NCBI RefSeq assembly: GCF_014697475.1
Contig: NZ_JACJRV010000034.1
Location: 1-64,000, forward strand
Direction: 5' to 3'
From: Nostoc sp. FACHB-152
GTDB taxonomy: Bacteria; Cyanobacteriota; Cyanobacteriia; Cyanobacteriales; Nostocaceae
DNA length: 64,000 bases
Numbering within the stretch: position 1 is the stretch's first letter; every line of letters starts with the position of its first letter. A program made the translations under genes and the position numbers. The notes beneath the pieces are model-generated. The model did not search any database. It was not told the DNA's origin and was given only the letters and a program-made list of their open reading frames with translations. Positions 38,019 through 47,469 of this stretch are shown here, one piece after another.

Positions 38019-40269
38019 GCTCGCGTCCTCCAACTGGAATTGTAAAGTAGAAGGTAGCTCCTTCACCAAGTTGTGATTCTACCCAAATGCGACCACGATG
38101 ACATTCGGCAATCTTTTTACAGATAGCTAAACCCATACCTGTACCAGCATACTCATCCCGCGTATGTAGGCGTTGAAAAATCACAAAAATGCGATCGCTA
38201 AATCGGGGGTCGATGCCAATACCATTATCGCGTACCCAGAACAACCATTCATCTTCTAACCTCTCGGCTCCCACATGAATTTGTGGGGGTTGGTCACTCC
38301 GGAATTTGATAGCGTTAGCAATCAAATTCTGAAATAGTTGCATCAGCTGGGTGCTACCAGCCATCACCGTTGGTAAGGGGTCATGTGTAATTATAGTTCC
38401 GGTTTCGGCGATGCGCTGCCTGAGATTACCTAAAGCTCGTTCTAAGGCTGTTTCGACCTCAATTAGTTGAAATGCGATCGCTTGTGTATCTACTTTGGAA
38501 TATGCTAATACGTCATCAATTAACGTCTGCATCAGGCTGACTCCCTGAACTGCAAAGCTAATAAACTCTTTCGCATCTTCGTCTAGTTCTTCGTTATAGC
38601 GCATCTCTAAAAGTTGCACGTAATTCGCCACTTGATTTAGTGGTTCTTGCAAGTCATGAGAAGCGACATAAGCAAACTTTTTCAATTCAGCGTTAGAACG
38701 TTCTAAATCTTGTGCTAATTGAGCCAGTTCATCAGCTTGGCGCAATACAATATTGACAATGGCTTTCCGTAATTCCAGCGCGGCTTTAATTTCGACAAAT
38801 TGCCAAGGTAAAGATGTCAGCCTAACTGTTTCTTTCCACAATTCAAAGGATTTCCGGGGACACAGCCGAACATTTCCATCTGTCTGGCTAACCTCAAACG
38901 CCTTATTAGGATCACCACCCCAATTAACAGTTTGAATTACTTCTGGTCGAAACCAGAGTACATAATTCCGCTTGGAAATAGGAATTGCTAACAAACCACT
39001 GGCAACGTTTTTAAATCTTTCCGCATCTGGATAAACCTGTGCCAAAGAATTCGTATAGAAAACTTCTTCATTGACATTATTTTTTAACCACTGCACTAAA
39101 AAAGTCAGGTCTTCTTCTGCGGGAGTTTCGCCAATTAATGTACAATGATCGCCAAAACAAACAGCCGCACCTTGGGCGCTAGTTAAATCTAAAAGATTCG
39201 GCTGATGTTTGATTAAACCATCGATAAAATTTTCTTCTTGGGACATATATTCAACCAACAGCGATTGAATATGTGTCAAATTCATGCGATAGTCGTAATC
39301 TTCTGTTTCTTCTCTGGCTGAGATTTCTGCAAATATGACCCGGCCTAAAAATTCGCAGGCTTTCCGCAATTCATAAGATACAAATTTGGGTGTTTGATGA
39401 TGACAAGCAATCAATCCCCAGAGTTTTTGGTCTTTAATTAAAGAGATAGTCAAAGAAGCACCCACACCCATATTGTGCAAGTACTCAAGATGACAAGCAG
39501 CAGGACTGCGAAGTATTGAGTTAGTTAAATCTAATGAACGCTGACTGACTGGATTAGTGGCCGGAACTAGTTGTACTGGCTCTGCCTTCGCATCCGGTAT
39601 GATTCTAATAGAATTAGATGCAAATAATTTTCTGGCTGGTTTAGGAATATCTGACTCAGGATAATGTAACCCTAAATAAGGCTCTAGAGTATCTAGCTTT
39701 TCTTCGGCAATGACTGAACCATGTCCATCATGATCAAATTTATATAGCATTACCCGGTCGAAACCAGTTACTTTCCGTACTTCTTGGACAATTATCTGAC
39801 AAAAGTCCCGCAGATTTGATGTTTTTTCTAACTGATTAATCGAAGTTTTTGCTAGATGATAAAAACTTAAAAATGGGATATTTTCTTGCGAAAATGCTGG
39901 CTCTAGTTCTAGGATTAACAACCCTTCTGGATTCCGGTGAAAAACTGCGTCAAAAACTACGTATTCATCACCTTTCTTTCTGAACCAAATTTTTGTTGGA
40001 TTGATGAATTCTAGATTATCTTCTGCTAACCCTGCTTTAATTCTTTCTAGTTGATACGAGTCGAGTAAATCTTCTAGTTTTTTTTGCAACATTTTTTCGG
40101 GTTCTATGCCGAAAACACTCCAAGTATTATTACTAACTTGCAAAATTTCTAATTCTGGTTCCGCCAACACCAATAGCACACCGTGGGGCTGTATTTGCCT
40201 AGAAGTATGAATTGGAGCTTCTTTCAAACTAGTAACATTAATGCTGGGAAGCTGTAAGTTTAATTCCAT
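37966..40269 (-). CDS. cphA: bacteriophytochrome/cyanobacterial phytochrome histidine kinase (CphA/Cph1 type)
   Basis: Red/far-red photoreceptor kinase of 767 residues. Order: PAS (about 15-120, [10 protein letters not shown]), GAF, PHY and kinase. The GAF has chromophore-binding C259 in [12 protein letters not shown], at the same number as in Cph1, so it should bind phycocyanobilin rather than use the N-terminal Cys of biliverdin phytochromes. The PHY tongue carries [10 protein letters not shown]. HisKA has H538 in [10 protein letters not shown], again as in Cph1. The HATPase has [16 protein letters not shown] and [11 protein letters not shown]. The overlapping downstream gene encodes its regulator. 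Confidence 0.95.
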   Translation of the reverse strand: MELNLQLPSINVTSLKEAPIHTSRQIQPHGVLLVLAEPELEILQVSNNTWSVFGIEPEKMLQKKLEDLLDSYQLERIKAGLAEDNLEFINPTKIWFRKKGDEYVVFDAVFHRNPEGLLILELEPAFSQENIPFLSFYHLAKTSINQLEKTSNLRDFCQIIVQEVRKVTGFDRVMLYKFDHDGHGSVIAEEKLDTLEPYLGLHYPESDIPKPARKLFASNSIRIIPDAKAEPVQLVPATNPVSQRSLDLTNSILRSPAACHLEYLHNMGVGASLTISLIKDQKLWGLIACHHQTPKFVSYELRKACEFLGRVIFAEISAREETEDYDYRMNLTHIQSLLVEYMSQEENFIDGLIKHQPNLLDLTSAQGAAVCFGDHCTLIGETPAEEDLTFLVQWLKNNVNEEVFYTNSLAQVYPDAERFKNVASGLLAIPISKRNYVLWFRPEVIQTVNWGGDPNKAFEVSQTDGNVRLCPRKSFELWKETVRLTSLPWQFVEIKAALELRKAIVNIVLRQADELAQLAQDLERSNAELKKFAYVASHDLQEPLNQVANYVQLLEMRYNEELDEDAKEFISFAVQGVSLMQTLIDDVLAYSKVDTQAIAFQLIEVETALERALGNLRQRIAETGTIITHDPLPTVMAGSTQLMQLFQNLIANAIKFRSDQPPQIHVGAERLEDEWLFWVRDNGIGIDPRFSDRIFVIFQRLHTRDEYAGTGMGLAICKKIAECHRGRIWVESQLGEGATFYFTIPVGGRERERRNGRQAQNHLFGRG
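38027..38031 (-). promoter_or_regulatory. ribosome binding site for the rcp GTG start, inside cphA
   Basis: GGAGG on the minus strand, 8 nt before the GTG at 38018. It lies within the last codons of the phytochrome gene. Confidence 0.7.
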
Positions 40270-40682
40270 TAAGATTCTCCTCTATGGATAGAAAGCATCA
40301 AAAGTAGAGCCTATATATGTTCTATAGGATGCATAACTTTATGACGCTTCCTAATATGTAAGCTTGGATAATTTTTATTCTAGAAATTAACTAATTGCTA
40401 TGTTTAGTTATTACTAATAAAAAACAGAATGATGAACTCTGAAAAATTTCTTCATTTTCCTTCATCAATTCTGGTTATTTGCGATGCCTAAATGTTGATA
40501 CCTCTGTTGCGTTTTGTAGCTTTTATCCATCATGCTTGCGTTTTCAGTCTAACAGGCAGACTCTCTAAATACCGATAAGAAATGTAAAAAATGGCTGATT
40601 GTTTACACTGCATATATGTAGCAGTATGAAGCATTAATAGGTGATAGGTTACAGGTGACAGTTATTTTAATAAGAAATTGCA
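40270..40682. other. gene-free stretch upstream of cphA
   Basis: 413 bp holding the cphA promoter region and the end side of the PMT gene's neighbour strand. It is AT-rich, with no terminator or repeat that I could define. Note that the PMT gene is read toward this stretch. Confidence 0.4.
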
Positions 40683-42149
40683 TCAAATCCAAGAGTTAAA
40701 CCACATCCGGAGTTTATAGCCTTCGGATGAAAGAGGTAAACCTAAATAAATGGGCAACCAAAACATAAAAGCCACTAAAATAATCAAAGATAGGGTGCTA
40801 CCCATAACCTGCAATGGACGATAATAGCTACGAAGACATTGATCAACAAACCAAGCGATCGCTAAAAATGCAAATACCACAGCCGTCATATAGTGGTAAA
40901 TAAAAGCGCACCGTGTTACCTTCATCCAAGGTACTAAGTTCGCGGCATAATTTACCACTATATATAAAGCAATCCATGTATCGACAGTAAAAGTTTTAGG
41001 TAAAATAAAACGTTTTTGCGTCTTAAAAAAACTTACCATTGAAAAAATTAGCATCCCCATCAAAAATAAAATGGCAGCAATACCGAACCACCATAAAAAA
41101 GGATTGCCCATTGCATGAACATCATAAATAATTTTCCCGGCACCAGCAGGTAAATTAGGCCCTAATACAGGTAATGGGTCAGTAGCATTTTGGGCTGTTT
41201 GATAATAATATGCCATTGGTCGAGTCAACAACGGCCATTTATACCAAGCAGCACAGTAGGGATGTACTTGAGCATTATTACCACCTAGACGTTCATGAAA
41301 AGCCAAAATTTGCTTGTGGACTTCGATAAATCTATATTTTGTATCTAGTCGTAAATGGGGAATCCAAATTAGGCTATATACAGTAAGTGGAAGAACTCCC
41401 AAAAACAGTAAAACTTGCCAACCATACAATTGTGTTAGCTTTTGTAGGGGTGAAGATGTTTGTTTATTTAATTCTTCATAACTATGAGATAAATTATTAA
41501 TTTCTATTTTTTTGACTAATATTTGCCATATCCAAGCAAATATCCACAAGAAATAAATACCTGCGAGAAAAAATAAACCGTTCCATTTGGTAGCTACTGA
41601 ACAACCAAAAGCAATACCAGCAATGGCTAAAAATAATTTGCGTTTATGTCTGTGGTTGTTTAACGCTAAAAGAAACAACCACTGACCTAACAAACCAAAT
41701 AAAACTATATATATATTGATTAGTGCATAGCGAGATTCAACGATAAATATGCCATCAACAGCAGTAAATAACCCAGCAATTAAGGCAAAACTACGGCGAG
41801 AACTTAATTGATAAGCAATCCCAGCAATTAATAATGGGATAAAGGAACCTAAAAAAGCATTTATCCACCGATAATCCCAAGGCGATCGCAGTGAACCTGT
41901 CAATCCATTCACGGTATCATGCCAAAATGGTACATGACTGCCCAGCCAGATACCTAGCGCAATTATCAGTTTCCCTAAGGGTGGATGACCATCAAAAAAG
42001 GGAACATGGGTGAGATAGTTATTACCAAACTTAGCGTAGTAAACTTCATCAAAGACTAAGGTGTTAAACCTATCTAGTCCCCAAAACCTCAAAGCGAGTG
42101 AGAGTAGAAATATACTCACTAACCCAATGCGGAACCAAGTTTTAGTCAT
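40683..42149 (-). CDS. PMT-family (GT39) protein mannosyltransferase-like membrane glycosyltransferase
   Basis: A 488-residue integral membrane enzyme with about ten hydrophobic segments. The GT39 first-loop motif NTLVFDEVYYAKFGNNYL and FDGHPPLGKLIIALG contain the catalytic Asp-Glu pair. The family transfers a sugar from a polyprenyl-phosphate donor to protein Ser/Thr or to other acceptors. The large periplasmic loop around RLGGNNAQVHPYCAAWYKWP fits. No signal of a glycan cluster is seen next to it, so donor and acceptor are unknown. Confidence 0.88.
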   Translation of the reverse strand: MTKTWFRIGLVSIFLLSLALRFWGLDRFNTLVFDEVYYAKFGNNYLTHVPFFDGHPPLGKLIIALGIWLGSHVPFWHDTVNGLTGSLRSPWDYRWINAFLGSFIPLLIAGIAYQLSSRRSFALIAGLFTAVDGIFIVESRYALINIYIVLFGLLGQWLFLLALNNHRHKRKLFLAIAGIAFGCSVATKWNGLFFLAGIYFLWIFAWIWQILVKKIEINNLSHSYEELNKQTSSPLQKLTQLYGWQVLLFLGVLPLTVYSLIWIPHLRLDTKYRFIEVHKQILAFHERLGGNNAQVHPYCAAWYKWPLLTRPMAYYYQTAQNATDPLPVLGPNLPAGAGKIIYDVHAMGNPFLWWFGIAAILFLMGMLIFSMVSFFKTQKRFILPKTFTVDTWIALYIVVNYAANLVPWMKVTRCAFIYHYMTAVVFAFLAIAWFVDQCLRSYYRPLQVMGSTLSLIILVAFMFWLPIYLGLPLSSEGYKLRMWFNSWI

Positions 42150-42254
42150 TAGTCAATGGTCATTAGTCAATAGTCTTTTGTTATTCTCCCCTTTGTCTTG
42201 CTTTCTTAAAAAATTTTTTAGGGTGAGCATTGCCCACCCTCATAGTAATGAATA

Positions 42255-42614
42255 TTAGGCGATCGCAAATTCTGAATCTTTTCTCAGTTCCTCAGACCGA
42301 AATCCCAACACAATCTGATTTTTTGGTACACCAGCACTGACGAGTTCTGTTGCAATTCCCTCTTCCGTACCATCACGCTGAATCCAAATCTTACCATCGA
42401 TAATATCAACGTGAATCAGACAACCGTGAACACGACGAGTCACGGTAGGAGAAAAATCATACGCAGGTTCTCGTCCCAAAATCATCACAAGGTAACGATC
42501 TTGTTCTCTATCAAAAACTGTTTCAAATTGAATATCGCCAGTGCTGAAGGGAATTTTTGTATGTTCAATTAAAATATTTCGTATTAACTGCTTATATTGC
42601 TCCAGGGTATCCAT
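42255..42614 (-). CDS. xisI: XisI-like protein
   Basis: A 119-residue protein of the XisI family, first known as a factor controlling excision of the fdxN element in Anabaena heterocysts. Marks are FETVFDREQDRYLVM, RRVHGCLIHVDI, GKIWIQRDGTEEGIA and the end GVPKNQIVLGFRSEELRK. It overlaps xisH by 31 bp, so the two are co-translated. No fdxN element or XisF recombinase is in the window, and copies of this pair are scattered widely in cyanobacteria. An excision role here is therefore not supported. Confidence 0.9.
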   Translation of the reverse strand: MDTLEQYKQLIRNILIEHTKIPFSTGDIQFETVFDREQDRYLVMILGREPAYDFSPTVTRRVHGCLIHVDIIDGKIWIQRDGTEEGIATELVSAGVPKNQIVLGFRSEELRKDSEFAIA

Positions 42615-43018
42615 CGGAAAATAACCTCTTGTTCTAGGTTAAAGACAACGATATTAACTTTGTAATCCTCTACCAAAAGTTTAGCAATTGGCTCATCAAA
42701 GACATCGGCGTATACTTGGTCACGAACAGCAAGATAAAGGATGCGTTCAGGATTTGTTCTAGTCATGACAGAGCGATAGGATAGGTACTGCCCCAATGTA
42801 TGTTCGAGGTCTGTCATATCTGATACGCTGCGAAATGTTTTAATCTCAACTGCTATTAGTTGTCCTTCCTTTTCAGCAGCAATTAGTTTTTCTGCACCCA
42901 AATCAACATACATATCCCTTTTTCCCCATTTCAAATGAAAGGGATCATCTGTAATTGTCCAGCCATCTTTAATTAGGGCGTTCTTGACGTTCTCATGGTA
43001 GCGGTCTCTAACTGGCAT
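42584..43018 (-). CDS. xisH: XisH-like protein (PD-(D/E)XK nuclease fold)
   Basis: A 144-residue protein starting MPVRDRYHENVKNALIKDGW, the conserved XisH N-terminus. The central KRDMYVDLGAEKLIAAEK and the following VEIKTF form a PD-(D/E)XK-like nuclease core, so nuclease activity is plausible. FRSVSDMTDLEHTLGQYLSYR is also conserved in the family. It is the first gene of an overlapping xisH-xisI pair. It lies between the PMT gene and a TIR-FGE gene, all on the minus strand. Confidence 0.9.
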   Translation of the reverse strand: MPVRDRYHENVKNALIKDGWTITDDPFHLKWGKRDMYVDLGAEKLIAAEKEGQLIAVEIKTFRSVSDMTDLEHTLGQYLSYRSVMTRTNPERILYLAVRDQVYADVFDEPIAKLLVEDYKVNIVVFNLEQEVIFRWIPWSNISS

Positions 43019-43180
43019 ACATGGCTTAAGCTATTGATTGTCATGATTGTAATACCAGAACGTTAAAGGCTTACTAGTATTGCAGTACAGTATTTGCTGC
43101 AAAAAATCGATTCGCCATGAGGCGACAAAGGAAGAGAAAAAAAACAAGTGTAAAGTGTAAAAGGGTAAAAGTATAAAGGG

Positions 43181-44509
43181 CTACCGGAAAATCCTCCCAG
43201 CAGCGCACACAACACGATAACCAAAAGGGTCATCGAAGTTGACGCGCCCCGCCCTAACGTAGTTGAAGCGGAACGCAGAACGGCAGTATCTAGGATAGTA
43301 GATCCAGGAACCGCCCCGCAGCACGGCGTTTCCTGACTTTTGAAAAATATTGTCATTATCATTAAACCAAGGACTGCCATCTGTTGGCGCAGCTTCATAG
43401 TTAGCGTGCCAATCATCCAGACACCATTCCCACACGTTGCCGTGCATATCGTATAGTCCTAAATAATTGGGTGGAAAGCTGCCTACTGACGTTGTTTGTT
43501 TTCTATACTTTCCCTTAGGGGCTGCACCGTAAATGTAGTTACCATCATAATTAGCGACTTCAGTTGTGATTGTCTCACCAAAATGAAACGGAGTTGTCGT
43601 ACCAGCGCGACAGGCATATTCCCATTCCGCTTCACTTGGTAAGCGATAATTACGACCTGTTTTTTGAGAAAGCCTGTGACAAAATTCTACAGCCTCATAC
43701 CAAGAAACACGTTCTACAGGCAGATGATCATCTCCCTTGAAACGAGACGGTGTTGGATCTAAATCTCGATTGATTTTAGGACAAGAAGCAACAACTCTTG
43801 CCCATTGTTCTTGAGTGACGGCATATTTCCCCATAAAGAAAGTTGGAACGGTAACGTGATGGGTGGGGCGTTCATTATCTCTGCTTTCTGCTTCACTTTC
43901 AAAAGCACCCATTAAAAATGTGCCACCAGGAATCTCTACCATTTCTAACTTTACGCCAAACCCCAAATCTTCTAAAAAATATCTAGCTTGGCTGGTGCGA
44001 GTAAATTTTTTCGTTCCAGATTGGAATTTCACCGTTTCAAATTCAAATTCTTTTAAGAAAGTATTTTCTTGGGGTTGAGAAATCACCACACCTGCTTTAC
44101 TAAGTGCTGCAACAATTTCATTAACAACTTGCGGAATGCCTTTAGAAGTATTAGCCGCTAATTTGTCAGCTAAAGTGGGAGAAAAATCAAGAACTTGTTG
44201 ATATGAAACTTTGTGCCATATCGGCAGTATTGTTTTTCCAGATTGTAATTCTTTCTGTACTAGTCCTTGTAACTCGCGCTGTGTCCAAGATTTTTTGATG
44301 AAATCAGAGCTAATAACAATTATGCCAAACCTAGATTCTTTCAGTCCTTTATCAATTGAGCTACTTAAGCTATCTCCTACTGTCAAAGAAAATTCATCAT
44401 ACCAAACGCGATAACCTTTATCTCGCAACTTTTGCGCTAGAGGTCTGACAAATTCATCTTTATCTTCACTTGCATGACTGATAAATATGTCATGTTGATA
44501 GTTCATCAT
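43181..44509 (-). CDS. TIR domain fused to a formylglycine-generating-enzyme (C-type-lectin fold) domain
   Basis: A 442-residue fusion. Residues 4-135 form a TIR domain (HDIFISHASEDKDEF, VWYDEFSLTVGDSL) with the candidate NADase Glu E79 in SWTQRELQGL. Residues about 185-442 form an FGE-sulfatase domain (VEIPGGTFLMGAFE, RLPSEAEWEYACRAG, LYDMHGNVWEWCLDDW, LRGGSW, CRSAF, YRVVCAAGR). The segment 398-439 has 14 variable-type codons, all ending in C or T, as in DGR variable regions. TIR effectors act in signalling and anti-phage defence; the lectin-like end would be the recognition part. True FGE activity is unlikely. Confidence 0.88.
   Translation of the reverse strand: MMNYQHDIFISHASEDKDEFVRPLAQKLRDKGYRVWYDEFSLTVGDSLSSSIDKGLKESRFGIIVISSDFIKKSWTQRELQGLVQKELQSGKTILPIWHKVSYQQVLDFSPTLADKLAANTSKGIPQVVNEIVAALSKAGVVISQPQENTFLKEFEFETVKFQSGTKKFTRTSQARYFLEDLGFGVKLEMVEIPGGTFLMGAFESEAESRDNERPTHHVTVPTFFMGKYAVTQEQWARVVASCPKINRDLDPTPSRFKGDDHLPVERVSWYEAVEFCHRLSQKTGRNYRLPSEAEWEYACRAGTTTPFHFGETITTEVANYDGNYIYGAAPKGKYRKQTTSVGSFPPNYLGLYDMHGNVWEWCLDDWHANYEAAPTDGSPWFNDNDNIFQKSGNAVLRGGSWIYYPRYCRSAFRFNYVRAGRVNFDDPFGYRVVCAAGRIFR
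43193..43318 (-). other. candidate DGR variable region at the 3' end of the TIR-FGE gene
   Basis: Codons 398-439 run from RGGSW to VVCAAGR, the usual span of variable regions in FGE-type DGR targets. Positions 403, 404, 405, 408, 413, 415-418 and 423-427 carry ATC, TAC, TAT, TTC, GTT, GTC, GAT, GAC or AAC. Each of these can derive from AAC or AAT by changing only adenines. The invariant positions between them lack such codons. No template repeat or reverse transcriptase gene was found in the window. Confidence 0.6.
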
Positions 44510-44655
44510 TTCTTAGTTATATATAGTAGCGTAACTTATCAAAGCTTTGTGCGGTGCGTTACAGCTTCCGCCTAACACACCTTACATATAATTTATAAAT
44601 GGTCTCATAATCAACCGGACATAACATAGCAGTCATAAATCATTCGTGAACAAGA

Positions 44656-44688
44656 AGCTCCCCGACTTCTTAAAGAAGTCGGGGAGCT
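44656..44688. terminator. strong palindrome downstream of ppsA
   Basis: A perfect 15-bp stem (AGCTCCCCGACTTCT / AGAAGTCGGGGAGCT) with loop TAA, 33 bp past the ppsA stop. It probably ends ppsA transcription. It may belong to a dispersed cyanobacterial palindrome family. Confidence 0.65.
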
Positions 44689-44720
44689 GAGTCTCTACAA
44701 TCTGAACTTTATCGCTTCAC

Positions 44721-47237
44721 TTAAGACTCAGCACTTTCCACCTTTGCAACTTCTAGCATTGTCTTTAATACAGAATCGGGATTTAAACTGATGGAATCAA
44801 TTCCCTGTTCTACTAAGAATTGGGCAAATTCTGGGTAGTCACTGGGTGCTTGTCCACAAATGCCAATTTTGCGCTGACGTTTTTTAGCAGCTTCAATGGC
44901 CATTTTCACCATTTGCTTGACGGCGGGATTGCGTTCATCAAATAATCGGGCTACTAAAGCGGAATCTCTATCTAAACCCAGTGTTAGCTGAGTCAAATCA
45001 TTGGAACCGATGGAAAAGCCATCAAATACCTCTGCAAATTCTTCTGCCAAAATCACGTTACTTGGTAACTCGCACATTACATAAACTTGCAAGTTATTAA
45101 CGCCTTGCTTCAAACCATTTTTTGCCATCTCTGCTAATACTAAACGCCCCTCATCAGGAGTGCGACAGAAGGGAATCATGGGGATGACATTTATTAAACC
45201 CATCTCATCCCGAACTCGCTTGATAGCTTGACATTCCAAGGCAAAAGCGGCTTTATAACCAGGATCGTAATAACGTGCTGCACCTCGCCAACCTAGCATC
45301 GGGTTTTCTTCGCTAGGTTCAAATTGTTTACCACCTAATAAATTGGCATATTCATTACTCTTAAAATCTGACATCCGCACAATCACAGGTTTGGGATAGA
45401 ATGCTGCGGCAATTCTGGCGATACCTTGGGCTAATTTATTAACAAAATACTGTGGCTTATCATCATAAAGTGAAGTGATTTCTGCAATTTCTGCTTTCAC
45501 TTTTTCATCTTGCAATTGGTCGTAATTAAGCAACGCCATTGGATGAATTTGAATTTGATTCGCAATAATAAATTCTGTCCGCGCTAAACCTACGCCATCG
45601 TTGGGAAGCGCAGATAAACTAAAAGCTTCCTGAGGATTACCGACATTCATTAAAATTTGCGTGCGCGTGCGGGGTAAGTTTTCTAGGGGGACTTCTTTGA
45701 CTTCAAATGGTAATAGTCCGGGATAAACTTTGCCGTCTTCGCCTTCAGCACAGGAAATTGTGACTTCTTGACCATCTTTTAAAACTTGTGTGGCATTGCC
45801 GCAACCAACGATCGCCGGGACACCCAATTCTCGTGCAATAATCGCTGCATGGCAGGTACGTCCACCAGCATTGGTAATAATTGCACTGGCGCGTTTCATA
45901 ATTGGTTCCCAGTCGGGGTCTGTTCTCTCTGTAACTATTACATCCCCAGGTTTAAATTTGTCGATGTTGTGGACATCTAAAATTACGCATACTTTGCCTT
46001 GGCTGATGGCTTCGCCAATTGCACGTCCTGTTACTAGAGGTGTTGGCGCAGATTCTTTACCTGTTTTCAAACGGTAGCTACGCAAGACATTTTCATTCTT
46101 CTGTGACTGCACAGTTTCCGGACGCGCTTGCACAATAAATAATTGATTGGTGATGCCATCTTTTGCCCACTCAATATCCATTGGGGTGTAATTACCGTTA
46201 ACTTGGGAGTAGTGGTCTTCAATTACACAAGCCCAACGCCCTAGCTGTAAGATTTCTGCGTCATCAAGGGCAAATTTGGTGCGATCGCTTTCCGGCACAG
46301 GTACATTTCTTGTTAATTTACAGTTATCGTCCCCTTGAACTGTTAATGTATGCGCCTTATCCGTAGCACAAGCAATTAAATCTATTTCTGAAGTCGGAAC
46401 ATATACCATTTTGATTTCTTTGCTGCCCAATTTCTTATCAAGAATTGGGCGGAAACCGGTTTTTAATGTTGGCTTAAATACAATATACTCATCGGGATTT
46501 ACTGCACCTTGAACAACGTTTTCTCCTAAACCGTAGGCGGCGGTAATTAAGGCTGCATCCTTAAACCCGGTTTCTGTATCAATAGAAAACATGACTCCAG
46601 AAGTTGCTAAATCAGAACGCACCATTTTTTGTACACCAACTGATAAAGCCACATCAAAGTGATCAAATCCTTTCGTATGGCGATAGGAAATAGCGCGGTC
46701 AGTAAATATAGAAGCAAAACATTTATGGCAAGCGGTGATTACTTCGTCAACACCAACAATATTTAAATAAGTTTCTTGCTGTCCAGCAAAACTAGCATCT
46801 GGCAGGTCTTCAGCCGTTGCACTAGAACGAACTGCGACATCTGTTTGGGATTGGTATTGATCAGATAAACTTTGATAGGCTTTAGCAATTGCCTCACGCA
46901 ACTCTTCAGGAAACGGTGTGTGCAATAATAGCGATCGCGCTTTCTCTCCCCTTTCCCGTAAATTGTTAACATCCTCAATATTTAAGTCGGAGAAAAGTTG
47001 GCGTAACTTCGCTTCTAAACCTGCTGATTGGATGAAATAACGATAAGCATAAGCAGTGGTTGCAAACCCCATTGGCACATTTACACCTTTGGGGGTTAAT
47101 TGTTGAATCATCTCTCCCAAGGAGGCATTTTTTCCACCTACTAGGTGTATATCTTTAATGCCTACTTCATCAAACCAAAGAATGAGCGATCGCTCTTTAG
47201 AAAATGAAGTCAACGTTTGATGAGATACTGTAACCAT
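44721..47237 (-). CDS. ppsA: phosphoenolpyruvate synthase
   Basis: Makes PEP from pyruvate and ATP for gluconeogenesis. The 838-residue protein has an N-terminal ATP-grasp domain (LVGGKNASLGEMI, SSATAEDLPDASFAGQQETYL). The swivelling phosphohistidine domain contains the catalytic His in GGRTCHAAIIARELGVPAI. A PEP-binding TIM barrel follows (ARTEFIIANQI, GSNDLTQLTLGLDRDS) and ends with the catalytic Cys in GICGQAPSDYPEF. Length and order fit PpsA rather than PPDK. It is a single gene with a palindrome behind it. Confidence 0.96.
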   Translation of the reverse strand: MVTVSHQTLTSFSKERSLILWFDEVGIKDIHLVGGKNASLGEMIQQLTPKGVNVPMGFATTAYAYRYFIQSAGLEAKLRQLFSDLNIEDVNNLRERGEKARSLLLHTPFPEELREAIAKAYQSLSDQYQSQTDVAVRSSATAEDLPDASFAGQQETYLNIVGVDEVITACHKCFASIFTDRAISYRHTKGFDHFDVALSVGVQKMVRSDLATSGVMFSIDTETGFKDAALITAAYGLGENVVQGAVNPDEYIVFKPTLKTGFRPILDKKLGSKEIKMVYVPTSEIDLIACATDKAHTLTVQGDDNCKLTRNVPVPESDRTKFALDDAEILQLGRWACVIEDHYSQVNGNYTPMDIEWAKDGITNQLFIVQARPETVQSQKNENVLRSYRLKTGKESAPTPLVTGRAIGEAISQGKVCVILDVHNIDKFKPGDVIVTERTDPDWEPIMKRASAIITNAGGRTCHAAIIARELGVPAIVGCGNATQVLKDGQEVTISCAEGEDGKVYPGLLPFEVKEVPLENLPRTRTQILMNVGNPQEAFSLSALPNDGVGLARTEFIIANQIQIHPMALLNYDQLQDEKVKAEIAEITSLYDDKPQYFVNKLAQGIARIAAAFYPKPVIVRMSDFKSNEYANLLGGKQFEPSEENPMLGWRGAARYYDPGYKAAFALECQAIKRVRDEMGLINVIPMIPFCRTPDEGRLVLAEMAKNGLKQGVNNLQVYVMCELPSNVILAEEFAEVFDGFSIGSNDLTQLTLGLDRDSALVARLFDERNPAVKQMVKMAIEAAKKRQRKIGICGQAPSDYPEFAQFLVEQGIDSISLNPDSVLKTMLEVAKVESAES

Positions 47238-47469
47238 AAATGTTATCTCCCAAATATATACTCTGCCTAATGAGCTTTAAATTTATTGAATAACTTTGAT
47301 CCCTAGCACCTAGCAGGCATTTTGACGCTTGTTCAGCATCCAGACTCTCTTATTGGTGCTTAATGTTTCCTTTGGGTTAACGATAACAAATAAATTTAGA
47401 TTTTGGGGGGAAGACGCAGCATTCCTTAAAATAGTACATTTAAGGTCTACAATTTATTCATCCTTAGTT

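Noticed and set aside
42255-43018. fdxN-type excisable element
   Set aside because: XisH/XisI are present but no XisF recombinase, direct repeats or interrupted gene is visible.
43079-43105. inverted repeat TTGCAG/CTGCAA as a DGR cruciform
   Set aside because: Only 6 bp of stem with an 11-nt loop, and about 80 bp past the gene; not like the GC-rich hairpins that follow real variable regions.
43063-43416. 117-residue minus-strand frame across the end of the TIR-FGE gene
   Set aside because: Out-of-frame shadow of the variable-region codons.
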